Shown in pieces: positions 52,706-62,600 of a stretch of DNA of 64,000 bases. A program made the position numbers and the translations under genes. The DNA comes from Haloarchaeobius sp. HME9146 (GTDB lineage Archaea; Halobacteriota; Halobacteria; Halobacteriales; Natrialbaceae), in assembly GCF_025399835.1 (NCBI RefSeq), contig NZ_JAODVR010000002.1:310001-374000 (forward strand), read 5' to 3'. Under the pieces are notes generated by a model. That model had not been told where the DNA came from. It searched no databases and was given only the letters and a program-made list of their open reading frames with translations. Within the stretch, counting starts at the first letter, position 1. Every line of letters starts with the position of its first letter.

Positions 52706-54514
52706 ATGCTCGTCGTCTTCGCGCTCATTCTCCTCGCGCTCGTGTTGTTTGCCACCGAGTGGTTCCCTATCGACGTCACAGCGATTTTGATAATGGTTCT
52801 GTTGATGGTACTGGAGCCCTACACGCAGATTTCTCCACGGGAGGGAATCTCGGGATTCGCCAATCCTGCCACGATCACCGTCCTCGCGATGCTCATCCTG
52901 AGTACCGGGATCAACCGGACCGGCATCGTCCAACTGCTCGGTCGGAAGATGGCCGCATTCGCGGGGGGCAACCGCCGCAAGCAACTCGCGGCGACGATCG
53001 GCATCACCGGACCCATCTCGGGACTCATCAACAACACGCCGGTCGTCGCTATCTTGGTCCCGGTCATTAACGACCTCGCACACAACGGGAAGACCTCACC
53101 GTCGAAATTGCTGATGCCGTTATCGTTCGCCTCGATGCTCGGCGGCACGTTGACACTCATCGGGACGTCGACGAACATCCTTGCGAGCGATATCGCGGCC
53201 CAACTTGGGGCGGACTCTCCCGAGCTGGGTCTACACGCGTTCGGGATGTTCGAGTTCACCAAACTCGGTATCGTCGTGTTTGCGGTCGGCTCTCTCTATC
53301 TGATGACGGTCGGCGTCCGGCTGCTCCCCGAACGGATTCCCGCTGACGAGGACCTCGTCGAGGAGTACGCCCTCCAGGAGTACCTTGCGGACGTCGTCGT
53401 TCCAGCAAACTCGTCGTTGGTCGGGCAGACGGTCGAGGAAGCACTGGGGGACGATGAACTGGACATCGACGTGTTACAGCTGCTCCGATACGGCGAGCGC
53501 TTTTCGGAACCGCTCGCTCGCAAGGAGATCCACGAGAACGACACGCTCAGGCTCAGGACGAACCGGGAGACGCTCGAACACATCATGGAGACGGAAGGCC
53601 TCACACTGTCGGGCGGTCCCCGGACTGAAGACGACCTGCATCCCGACGACGAAGAACCGGTCCTCGTCGAGATCGTCGTCCCATCGGGGTCGTTCCTCGT
53701 CGGCGAGACCCTCGCGAGTTCGTCGTTTCGACAGCGCTACGACGCGAATGTCCTGGCCTTCAGAACCCGCGGTGACGTCGTCCGAGACCGGTTCGAGGAC
53801 ATCCGTATCCGGGTCGGTGACACGCTCCTCGTACAGGCACCGCCCGATAGCCTCACCCGCCTCGTCGAGAACGAGGACTTCATCGTCGCCCACGAGTTCG
53901 ACGAGGTGACCTACCGAAGCGACAAGATTCCGTTCGCGGTCGGAATCATCGCCGGCGTCGTCGCACTTCCGGCACTGAACATACTGCCAATCGTCGTCTC
54001 TGCGTTAGCAGGGGTCGTGGCGATGGTATTCACCGGCGTCCTGAAACCGACTGAACTCTATTCGTCGGTCGAGTGGAACGTGATCTTCCTGCTCGCCGGC
54101 GTCATCCCGCTTGGCATCGCGCTCCAGCAGACGGGGGCGGCAGCGCTGCTGGGGGATGTGGTCGCCTCGACTGGGACGTTCTTGCCAGCAATCGGTGTCC
54201 TCTGGGTGTTCTACGTCGCGACTGGCCTGTTGACAAGCGTCATCAGTAACAACGCGAGCGTCGTGTTGATGATTCCTGTCGCCGCCAGCGCGGCCCAGTC
54301 GATCGGTGCGAACGCGTTCGCGTTCGTCCTCGCCGTGACATTCGCCGCCTCGACGGCGTTCATGACGCCGGTCGGCTACCAGACGAACCTCTTCGTCTAC
54401 GGGCCCGGTGGCTACAAGTTCTCGGATTTCATCCGCGTTGGTGCGCCATTACAGTTGCTCCTGTCGTTCGTCACTGTCCTCGGCATCGCGTTCTTCTGGG
54501 GCGTCCGTGCATGA
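52706..54514 (+). CDS. SLC13-type anion permease with two RCK_C (TrkA-C) domains
   Basis: From ATG 52706 the product is 602 residues. The N- and C-terminal halves are membrane domains of the SLC13/ArsB-like (ion transporter) fold: FANPATITVLAMLILSTGIN and SGLINNTPVVAILVPVINDL (re-entrant NTP-type motif), with the second-half copy TSVISNNASVVLMIPVAAS. Between them lie two RCK_C domains (about 205-285 and 310-395: VVVPANSSLVGQTVEEAL; IVVPSGSFLVGETLASSS). Such proteins take up sulfate, dicarboxylates or other anions with sodium. The upstream frame to 52571 is unlikely. Confidence 0.9.
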   Translation: MLVVFALILLALVLFATEWFPIDVTAILIMVLLMVLEPYTQISPREGISGFANPATITVLAMLILSTGINRTGIVQLLGRKMAAFAGGNRRKQLAATIGITGPISGLINNTPVVAILVPVINDLAHNGKTSPSKLLMPLSFASMLGGTLTLIGTSTNILASDIAAQLGADSPELGLHAFGMFEFTKLGIVVFAVGSLYLMTVGVRLLPERIPADEDLVEEYALQEYLADVVVPANSSLVGQTVEEALGDDELDIDVLQLLRYGERFSEPLARKEIHENDTLRLRTNRETLEHIMETEGLTLSGGPRTEDDLHPDDEEPVLVEIVVPSGSFLVGETLASSSFRQRYDANVLAFRTRGDVVRDRFEDIRIRVGDTLLVQAPPDSLTRLVENEDFIVAHEFDEVTYRSDKIPFAVGIIAGVVALPALNILPIVVSALAGVVAMVFTGVLKPTELYSSVEWNVIFLLAGVIPLGIALQQTGAAALLGDVVASTGTFLPAIGVLWVFYVATGLLTSVISNNASVVLMIPVAASAAQSIGANAFAFVLAVTFAASTAFMTPVGYQTNLFVYGPGGYKFSDFIRVGAPLQLLLSFVTVLGIAFFWGVRA

Positions 54515-54896
54515 GATGTGTTCTCCCTCGCTCCCGGATGCCCAGCGAACGCTGAGAATCGTTGTTTTCCGTAGAGCTATCGGAGAGTTCACGACAGAGA
54601 TGAGCGAACCACTTCACTCTTCCACGAGGTGGGCATCAGTCACTTTTAGCGGATGAACGCGGTCTCTCGGGATGTCTGTGTACTGGTTGTCGCCGTGATT
54701 AATCTGGCTGTGGCCGTCTCGATAGTTCAGCTTCTCATCGGTAATGCCAGTCCCACCCTGATATTGTGGGGAGGACACGCGAAGCGGTGTTTGAGTACAC
54801 TATCAAACTGCGTCGGCCGTCTGCATCCAGACCATCCGTCTCAATCACGGGCCCAGGAGATTCCGTATCGCGATATACGGTGTATATCTGGTGTTT
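54515..54896. other. 382-bp intergenic region, possible decayed membrane-protein gene
   Basis: Plus-strand frames contain hydrophobic stretches in different frames: DVCVLVVAVINLAVAVSIVQ (from ATG 54653) and, in another frame, RFRIAIYGVYLVFLLLASVD (near 54856-54915, running into the next gene's 3' end). This pattern fits a decayed multi-helix gene, but no family is recognised. Otherwise nothing is seen. Confidence 0.3.
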
Positions 54897-55358
54897 CTAC
54901 TCCTCGCGAGCGTCGATTATCTCATCGATAAGCGCGTCAGTGTCCGAAGCAGCCACTCTGAACACCGCATCGTAGAACTCGCGTCCGGTCAGACTGCGAA
55001 CGTCGTGTTCGGTCCGGAGCTGTGCATCGACGAGCGCCTGTGCGTCTTCGAGCCCCTCGATAGTCTGCTCGCGCACGTACACGGTCTTCTTCTTGGTTGC
55101 GTCGAACGGGAACGCGGCCGGGTCGGTATCTTCAGCTTCTTCGTCGTCGCTCTCGTCCGTGTCGGCGTCCGCCTCCCGAGAATCCCCATCTTCCGCCTCT
55201 GACTCCGGGGGTTCAGGCTCCGATTCGGTGTCCTCGACGGACGCCGTCTCCTCCACACTCGGTTCCGGTTCTGGCTCTGGTTCCGTGGAATCCTCCGTCT
55301 CCGCTTCGTCACCCTCTACGACCTCGCTCAGCCCCGCGAATCGGTTGTCGTCAGGCAT
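54897..55358 (-). CDS. Acidic ParA partner with predicted ribbon-helix-helix domain
   Basis: From ATG 55358 the product is 153 residues. Residues about 12-85 are extremely acidic and disordered (Glu/Asp/Ser/Pro). The C-terminal 65 residues are ordered: KKKTVYVREQTIEGLEDAQA, then ALVDAQLRTEHDVRSLTGRE and FYDAVFRVAAS, a strand-helix-helix pattern that fits an RHH DNA-binding fold. Its start overlaps the ParA stop by 8 bases, so the two are co-expressed. By position and fold it should be the centromere-binding protein of the ParA system, and its target is probably the nonamer array. The frame extends to 55553 but that extension is unlikely. Confidence 0.7.
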   Translation of the reverse strand: MPDDNRFAGLSEVVEGDEAETEDSTEPEPEPEPSVEETASVEDTESEPEPPESEAEDGDSREADADTDESDDEEAEDTDPAAFPFDATKKKTVYVREQTIEGLEDAQALVDAQLRTEHDVRSLTGREFYDAVFRVAASDTDALIDEIIDAREE

Positions 55359-56178
55359 CCTCGACACCTCCCGCTTCCACGACGCCGGCAAGCTCGTCGA
55401 GCCTGCCGAGCATGTCGCTCTCGGGGTCGTACTGTGCGAGGGGCTGGCCCTCACGCCAGGACCGCCGGAACGCGATGCGCTCGCGGATACCCGGCCCCGG
55501 GGAGTCGGGGTCGTCGAAGTGTGCAGAGCGGCCGAACCCGGGGAGGTATTCACCGAACTGTGACTCCTCGAGGTCGGTGATGATGCGCTTCTCCTCGTTG
55601 GTCCCCGAGGTCGCGTTCGGGACGATGGCGAGGATGTCCAGATCGATCTCCTGGCGGATGGGGACGATCTGCTGTTTGAACATGCGCTCGAACCCGCTCA
55701 CGCTGGGTTCGCTCATCCGGAGCGGGACGATAACGTGCTGGCTCGCGATGAGTGAAGCGTCCGAGAGCGGCCCGAGGTTCGGGGGTGAGTCGATGACGAT
55801 GTAGTCGTACTCCTCACCGAGCAGTGGTTCGATGACCTTGTTCCGAATCCAGAGTTCGCCGAAGGTCGCGCTTCGAATCGTGTTCTCGACGCCATCGAGG
55901 TCCTCGTTCGCGGGGAGGACGTCGAGGGTCTCGGTCTCCCGGATGATGTCCCCGAGCGTGGCATCGCCATCGTCGACGAGCACGTCCCCGATGTGGGTGT
56001 CGGCCGTGTAGGCCTCTGCCAGGCCAAGGCCTTCGGTCGCGTTCCCTTGCTGGTCGAGGTCGACGAGCAACACGTCGTGGCCTCGGTTCGCGAGTCGTTC
56101 GGCGAGGTTGATGGCGATCGTCGTCTTCCCGACGCCGCCTTTCTGTAGGGCGACGCTTACCGCGCGTGGTGTGGTCAT
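55351..56178 (-). CDS. parA: ParA/Soj family partition ATPase
   Basis: The 275-residue protein has the deviant Walker A KGGVGKTTIAIN (about 13-24), LLVDLDQQGNATEGL (Walker A' region, about 39-53), and YIVIDSPPNLGPLSDASLIA (Walker B, about 111-130). It lacks an N-terminal DNA-binding domain, so it is a small-type (Ib) or chromosomal Soj-like form. In partition, ParA moves cargo over the nucleoid with a partner protein bound at a centromere. The partner gene overlaps downstream and the repeat array begins 11 bp upstream of the start codon. Confidence 0.92.
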   Translation of the reverse strand: MTTPRAVSVALQKGGVGKTTIAINLAERLANRGHDVLLVDLDQQGNATEGLGLAEAYTADTHIGDVLVDDGDATLGDIIRETETLDVLPANEDLDGVENTIRSATFGELWIRNKVIEPLLGEEYDYIVIDSPPNLGPLSDASLIASQHVIVPLRMSEPSVSGFERMFKQQIVPIRQEIDLDILAIVPNATSGTNEEKRIITDLEESQFGEYLPGFGRSAHFDDPDSPGPGIRERIAFRRSWREGQPLAQYDPESDMLGRLDELAGVVEAGGVEDA

Positions 56179-56188
56179 TGGTGGTGGA

Positions 56189-57556
56189 ATGTGTACACTG
56201 TGTAGACGGTTCGCACTGCCCGGCAGACCAATACGGCCTGCAACGCCGACACAGAGAGGACAGTCGACACCGTGTCGAATGTCTACACTGTGTGGGCCGT
56301 CCGGGCAGTGCGGGCGTTCCGCACGGTCAGTACCGTCTCCACCCGGTGACTTAACGGTATCGCTGACAGTTCAGACAGTCAAGACAGTCCACACTGTGTA
56401 GACGGTGTGAAACTCCGATAGAGCCTCGGCAGTCTCGAACGTGAACACATCGACCGCGGTTTGCACATCCCCGGCATCCTACACAGTTCGAACTGTGTAG
56501 ACAGTCCAAACTGTGTTTCTGGATATCGATCACCCAGCAGAGTCGCCAGTAGCAGGAGCCCACTGTGCGAGTAGTTTGGACTGTCCACACAGTGTAGACG
56601 GTTTCGACAGCCCGCACTGGGTGTACGGTTCGGCAGCCAGCTGGACTCGAGAGCGATCGCCAGAGATTGAAACCACACTTAGACAGTTCACACATCTCAC
56701 ACTGTGTTGTTCAACCTGTTTCCTAGAAGAAGCCGTAGACGCATTCTAGGCGCCACCTACACAAGCAATGTCCAGACTGTGTAGACATTGTGATTCTCAG
56801 TCTGTAGCCGAACCTCCGAGATCACCAACACAAACAGTCCAGGATGTGCAAACGATGTGGACTTCGAGCACGGCCCAGCTGCCGCCCACCGTCTGGACTG
56901 CTCGCCCCGTCTCGACGGTATACAACGCGACCACATTCCCCACAGTCCACAACGCGTACACCGTGTGAGATTTGTAGACCGTATGCACAGCACGCACATC
57001 TGGAGCAGTGTAGTTCACGAAGACCGTACAAACAGCCCAGACGCCGTAGACGGCACACACCGTGTAGACCATACACACAGTGTGAACATTGTACACATCC
57101 TCGACTGTGACCGCAGTCTGATGGCAACCGGGATGTCCGGGCATCGTGCACAGTCCTAACAGTCCAGACAGTCCACACAGTCCACACCATCCACACATTT
57201 CAGACTGGGGAGCACCTAGTACGCATCGTGGACAGCGCACGCAGCCCAGGAATTCTACGCCGTTTACACAGTTCACACATCGTACACTGTCCTTGGGGCA
57301 TCATCCACGGAATTCCGAGTGGCCAGTTCAGACAGTACAAACATCGCAAACTGTGTGAGCCGTTTACGAGGTTCGCACAGCTCACGAGGCGCGGCGAAAC
57401 CTGAACCCAATCACTGTCCCAAACCATCAGGCCATCGCCTGCGATTTCAAATCGTGATGGCCAGATCGAACCTTCGACAGAAAGCAGTGCAGACCTCATC
57501 AGATTTCCACACAGTTCACACCACCCACACCGTGTAAACTGTGCATACAGCCCAAC
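56189..57556. repeat. Array of about 110 degenerate nonamer units (putative partition site)
   Basis: The region reads as abutting 9-bp units with approximate consensus C-N-[G/T]-T-N-[T/C]-N-[C/G]-A, for example CTGTGTAGA, CAGTCCACA, CCGTGTAGA, CATTGTACA. In-register blocks by eye: 56189-56341 (17 units), 56367-56519 (17), 56554-56634 (9), 56675-56710 (4), 56768-56794 (3), 56835-57122 (32), 57133-57213 (9), 57224-57295 (8), 57324-57386 (7), 57485-57556 (8). Neighbouring blocks are out of phase by odd spacers. Some units form dyads such as ACTGT-gtag-ACAGT. It lies between parA and a bat-type gene. Protein-like frames across it (poly [T/A]-V-x) are artefacts of the 9-bp period. Confidence 0.8.
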
Positions 57557-57594
57557 GGTATGCACTCGTTCACGTCCGACTCTTGCAGGAATGT

Positions 57595-59286
57595 TCAGCG
57601 CTCGTCCAGGATAGCACGAAGAACGGAGCGCTCTGCCTTCCGGAGGTGGGCGTGCAGCGTCGACGGCGCGATTCCGATGGACGCCGCAACCTCCTCGGCA
57701 GTGCTCTGGCGGGGCCAGTCGAAGTAGCCCGCTCGGTACGCCGTCTCGATAGCCTCGCGTTGGCGGTCGGTCAACCCATCCAGCGGTGCACCGAGGTCGA
57801 GGTGGTCGGCGACAGCCCGGTCGCGTTCATGCTGGGAGATGAGTTCGCCCCCGGAGAGAACCGAAGTCACGCGACTGGCCAGCGCCCGGACATCGATGTC
57901 GGCGGATGCTTCCAGAACGAATCGGCAGACACCATCGATTGCCTCCGTTCGGCACAGCATCGCACCGGCCTCGGCCAGCAACTCGAACAGTTCGGAGCGT
58001 TCGAGTGCGTATTCGAGCAACCCATCGCCGGGGTCGTCACGGATGATGCGGACTGATTCGACGTTAGACTCTTCGAGGCCAGCTTCACGAAGACGGCCAG
58101 AGTCCACTCCCGAGGACGAGACGTAGACCAGCCACGAGCCCGACCGGGTGATGTGATAACCCTCTATAGACAGCGCACATTCGAACCGGGCCGAGTCACG
58201 GACGAGGAAGACGTCCGAATCGGTGATGCGGAACTCGAGTTCGACGACCGCATCGGCGTAGAGCAACCGCTTGCTCTCGGTAGCGTTGATGGCGAAGCCA
58301 ACCGTCTCACCAAGCAGTTCGAACCACGCTTGCTCCCGGGGGGTGAACGCGTCCGGCTCCCCAGAGTAGACCGTCAGCACGCCGTACACCGACCCGCCGT
58401 GACAGAGCGGGGTTGCAAGGGCGGAACGAATGTCGGCCCCACCAGCTGCTTCTGACCACAGACCACACGACGTGTCAGCTGCGATATCGTGTGCGACCTG
58501 ACTTGTGCCAGTGTCGTACACGCGCTCGCACATGACGTCTCCCAGTTCGACCGAGTCAGCTGTCGCGACCGACTCCAGTACGCCAGCGTCCTCGCCTGCA
58601 CACGCCCGAACGTGCATCGCCCCAGCGCGCCGGGTGCCAACCCAGGCGAACCGGTACCGTGACGATTCGACCAGCGACTCGCAAGCGATGGCTTCGATAT
58701 CGCGACGGGTGCCGGTCTGGCCCAGTTCACTGACGATCGTCGACAAGAGGGCCCCGATGTGGTCGAGGGTGGCCAGTTCCTCACGTCGGCGCGCCAGCTG
58801 GTCGTGGCCCACCGTATACGACCACTCGTTTCGGCCCCTCCCGTATCCACCACGGCCAGCTCCAGAGACCTCGTTCGCCGTGGCTGGTCCAGGGGCCTGC
58901 CAGGCCGATGCGGGGCGTGCGACGATTGCCGCGGTGTCCAAGCCGGTCCGGTAGAAGGTCAACTGAACGACTGCATCCTGTCCACCCGCGTCCCCAGTCT
59001 CCCCCAGTTTCGAGCCGCCATCCTTGCGCAGCCGGACCCGGACCGTCCTGGTTTCGGACCCTTCGCCAGCAAACGTCTCGCCGAGTGCCTGTTCGAGAGC
59101 ATCGTGGTCGGACTCCACATACGGTGCAGTCACGTGTCCACCCACGAGAGCTGCCGGGTCGTCGTACCCGTGGAGCGTGGCGAACGACCCGGCAACCGAC
59201 TCGAACGACCGGCCCACGACGGTCGCCGCCCCCGTCGAATCCGAGAGCGAGGGAACACCCTCCTGTTCTCCCCTCCGGAAATCCAT
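57595..59286 (-). CDS. GAF - bacterio-opsin activator - HTH_10 regulator
   Basis: From Met at 59286 the product is 563 residues. The N-terminus (about 10-130) resembles a PAS-like domain (SFESVAGSFATLHGYDDPAA). A GAF domain lies about 165-320 (ELATLDHIGALLSTIVSELG; SALATPLCHGGSVYGVLTVY), followed by a bacterio-opsin activator domain (about 330-480) and the C-terminal HTH_10 (LTDRQREAIETAYRAGYFDW; STAEEVAASIGIAPSTLHAH; LRKAERSVLRAIL). Bat relatives control bacterio-opsin and other genes in response to oxygen or light. It ends 38 bp from the nonamer array. Confidence 0.9.
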   Translation of the reverse strand: MDFRRGEQEGVPSLSDSTGAATVVGRSFESVAGSFATLHGYDDPAALVGGHVTAPYVESDHDALEQALGETFAGEGSETRTVRVRLRKDGGSKLGETGDAGGQDAVVQLTFYRTGLDTAAIVARPASAWQAPGPATANEVSGAGRGGYGRGRNEWSYTVGHDQLARRREELATLDHIGALLSTIVSELGQTGTRRDIEAIACESLVESSRYRFAWVGTRRAGAMHVRACAGEDAGVLESVATADSVELGDVMCERVYDTGTSQVAHDIAADTSCGLWSEAAGGADIRSALATPLCHGGSVYGVLTVYSGEPDAFTPREQAWFELLGETVGFAINATESKRLLYADAVVELEFRITDSDVFLVRDSARFECALSIEGYHITRSGSWLVYVSSSGVDSGRLREAGLEESNVESVRIIRDDPGDGLLEYALERSELFELLAEAGAMLCRTEAIDGVCRFVLEASADIDVRALASRVTSVLSGGELISQHERDRAVADHLDLGAPLDGLTDRQREAIETAYRAGYFDWPRQSTAEEVAASIGIAPSTLHAHLRKAERSVLRAILDER

Positions 59287-59600
59287 AATCGGTACACGAA
59301 AGCAGGACATTTCAAGATTGTGACCGTGACACGAAGCACGTAGCGTCTACATTATTACCGATAACTCCCGTCACGTTGGTGTATGTCTGGGGTGGAACGC
59401 GGGCAGCGGTTTCGTGGGGCTAAGAACAGCGATATCGCAGTTTTGAACGGTTACCCACCCCGTTCGGTTCAGCGCGCGAGCCGCGGAATCGATGTCGAGA
59501 CTCGCGACGAATCCGACGAACGCTCGCGAAACACGAGAAAACACATACGAACCGAAACATGTCGGTTACACCCTGCGGATTGCAGTGAGGACGGCCGCCG
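59287..59600. other. Intergenic region upstream of the PKD protein
   Basis: About 314 bp between divergent genes. A frame over 59383-59604 has no motif and is not called. The inverted repeat AACCGA-aacatg-TCGGTT at 59550-59567 lies 33 bp before the PKD start and may be an operator or part of the promoter. AT-rich DNA at 59345-59365 may serve the divergent regulator. Confidence 0.4.
59550..59567. promoter_or_regulatory. Inverted repeat before the PKD gene
   Basis: Six-bp perfect arms (AACCGA/TCGGTT) around a 6-nt spacer, 33 bp before ATG 59601. Possible operator; no regulator known. Confidence 0.35.
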
Positions 59601-62600
59601 ATGACCGATGACCCCGGCCGCGACACACGGCTCCTCGTTACCATCCTCTTCGCCTGCCTTGTACTCGCAGGCATCGCCATAGTCGGCCCGGCAGTTGCAG
59701 GGGAACCAGCGACTGCGGTCGATACCAATGGGTCACTGTTCGTACCGACCGCCTCCTGCTCACTGTCCGAGCAGTACCCCGAGCCCGGTGAATCCGTGAG
59801 CATCTACGCGTTCGACTCCCAGAACGCCGATTCGTACCGGTACGACCTCGACGGCGACGGCTCACCAGACACCCAGTTCACGCAGTACCAGTTCTACACG
59901 ACCAGCTACTCCGAAGGCACCTACCAACCGGTCGTGTACGCGTACAACGAGACGAGCGAGGAGAGCGCAACCGCGACCTGCCCGGAGATGCCTGTCGCGC
60001 CGAACGAGCCGCCGAATCCACAGCTCACGTACGACCCGTCGAACCCGACCACCGGCCAGACGGTCACCTTCGACGCGACCGGGTCCGCGGACGCGGACGG
60101 CGACATCACGGTGCTCCAGTGGGACTTCGGCGCTGACGGCAGCTACGAGGTGAACGAGAGCACCGAACTCGGCATCGACGGCACCGAGACCCGGACCTAC
60201 GAGACGCCCGGGACCAAGCGCGTCCGCATCACCGTCCACGACAACGACGGCGCGACCGACAGCACGACCATCGAGTTCACGGTCGATACGCCACAGGCGA
60301 GCCCGACGCCGTCGTTCGACTACTCGCCCCAGCCTGCGGTCGCCGGGGAGCCGACCACGCTTGACGCCAGCGACTCGTCGGACCCTGACGGGACCATCGA
60401 GAGCTACCGCTGGGACTTCGACGGCGACGGCGTCACCGACTTCGTGACGAACGACTCGGTCGCGACCTACGAGTACGCGTACGACGAGAGCGGCGCTGGC
60501 TACGCCGTCACCGAACTCACGGTCGTCGACGACCAGGGGAACACGGCGACGACGGCACGGGACATCGAGATCATCGAGCCCGACCCGGTGGCGCGGTGTT
60601 CGCTCTCCAGCACGGGCATCGAACCCGGGCAGTCGGTCACCATCGACGCCTCGGCCTCGACGAACGCCGACCAGTACCAGTACGACACCGGGAGCGGTTC
60701 CTTCGGTGACTTCACGACAGAGCCCAAGCGCACCGTCACCCTGAACGAGGTCGGTGAGTACGTGATTCGCGTCCGCGTGTGGGCCAACCCGTCGGAGCGG
60801 AGCAATACGACCGACTGCGGCACGGTCACGGTCGCCCGGTCCAACGTCGAACCGACCGCGGAGTTCGAGCACTCCCCCATCGGCCCGAGGACCGGGCAGA
60901 CGGTGACCTTCGACGCCTCGGCCTCGACCGACCCGGACGGGAGCATCCAGACCTACCGCTGGGACTTCAACGGCGACGGGACTGTCGACAACACCACGTC
61001 CAGCCCGACGACGACCCACACATACAACGGTCCGAACGCCTACCTCGTGCAACTAACCGTCGAGGACAACGCCGGGGCGACCGGGAACACGACCGGCGTG
61101 GTCGACGTGAACCCGGGTGAAGAACCAATCGCCCGCTGTCAGGTCACCCCGCAGTCCGCCCAGGTGGGCGAGACGGTCACCATCGACGCGAGCGCGTCCG
61201 AACGCGCCGACGACTACCAGTTCGACACGGGGAGCGGATCCTACGGCGACTTCACGCAGAACGCGACCACGACGGTCATCTACGACGAACCAGGCACGTA
61301 CTCGCCGCGTGTCCGGGTGTTCACCTACCCGAGCGAGCGCTCCTCTGAGGTGGAATGCCCGACCGTGACCGTCACCCAGAAGAACCAGCCACCAACTGCG
61401 ACGTTCACGGTCACCCCCTCGGTCCCCAGTGGGGGTGAGCAGGTGACCTTCGACGCCTCGAACGCGACTGACGCCGACGGACAGGTCGTCACCTACCACT
61501 GGGACTTCGACGGTGACGGAACCACGGACACCACGACCCAGCAGCCGGTCGTGACCCATACCTACCAGAACGAGACGAGCGTCTCGCCTGCCCTGATCGT
61601 GGTCGACGACGACGGCGCGACCGACCGAAGTCGCCAGCTGCTCGAACCCGACAACTCCCCACTGGAGGGCATCCCTGGTGGGTCCTTCGTCGAGTTCCCG
61701 TTCCCACCGTGGATACTCATCCCCGGCGTCGGCGGTGGCCTCGGAATGGGCTACCTCGCCTGCCGGCTCCGGTCCTCACCGACGCCGAGCCCCAAGCCAA
61801 CTCCCCGGACCACGCCCGACGATGACCTCGACATCCCCTCGCACCTCCCGAAAGGCGGTGCCGCAGGCGGGGCGGCTGGCGGTGGAATCTCTGACTTCGC
61901 GAGTGGGACCTTCGAGACGCCGGAATCCGGCGAGACGGTCGCCGTCACCGACCTCGGGTTCGAGCCCGACCTCGTCCTGTTCACGGCGACGAACAACGTC
62001 TCCCGGAATGACCACGAGGTCCAGCGGACCGACGGCTGGACCTACGGGAAACTCGCCCGGGCGGACGACGGCACCCTCACCCAGAACGTCGTCAGCGTGG
62101 CGACCGACGCCAGGACCACGGAAAGCGCGGTCGGCGCGAACCAGACCGGGATGGTCGTCGACCTCCTCGTCCACGACGACGAATCGGCAGGAGGGCTCGC
62201 TGGCTCCGTGACCAAGACGACCGCGGGCGGGTTCGAGATCGCCTTCGATGGTGACTCACTCCCCGACCGCCAGCAAGCCGAGGGCTTCACCGTCCTCTTC
62301 CAGGCGTTCAAGACCGACGACGACGCCGCGGTGGAGGTCGGCTACTTCCCGACCCCGACCGAGCCAAGCGTCCAGTCGGTCGACCTCGGCATCGACGCCA
62401 GCTTCGTCGCCCTGACCGCGACCAACGCGGTCACCGCGGCCGACACGGCATCGGTCACCGACGCGGCAATCGGCGTCTCCCACGGCGAGGCCGTCAAATC
62501 CCCCGCTGGCGCAGTCCAGCAACACGTCGCTAACAGCACGGTCGTACCCGGAACGGTGGTCCGGAACGGCTACGCCGGCTACCAGGACCGCGCCCTCCAC

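Noticed and set aside
54653-54931. Hydrophobic plus-strand frame after the SLC13-type gene
   Set aside because: Only the first 30 codons look like a membrane helix; the rest loses coding character and overlaps the end of the ParA partner gene. Kept only as a possible decayed gene.
56797-57276. A 159-codon minus-strand frame coding a [T/A]-V-x tripeptide repeat protein, and similar frames in the parA upstream region
   Set aside because: The tripeptide period is exactly that of the 9-bp DNA repeat, frames switch wherever the block phase changes, and there is no stable start or haloarchaeal acidic composition. I treat them as by-products of the array.
59383-59604. A 73-codon plus frame upstream of the PKD gene
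   Set aside because: Very basic, Arg-rich, with no start signal and overlapping the PKD start and an inverted repeat.
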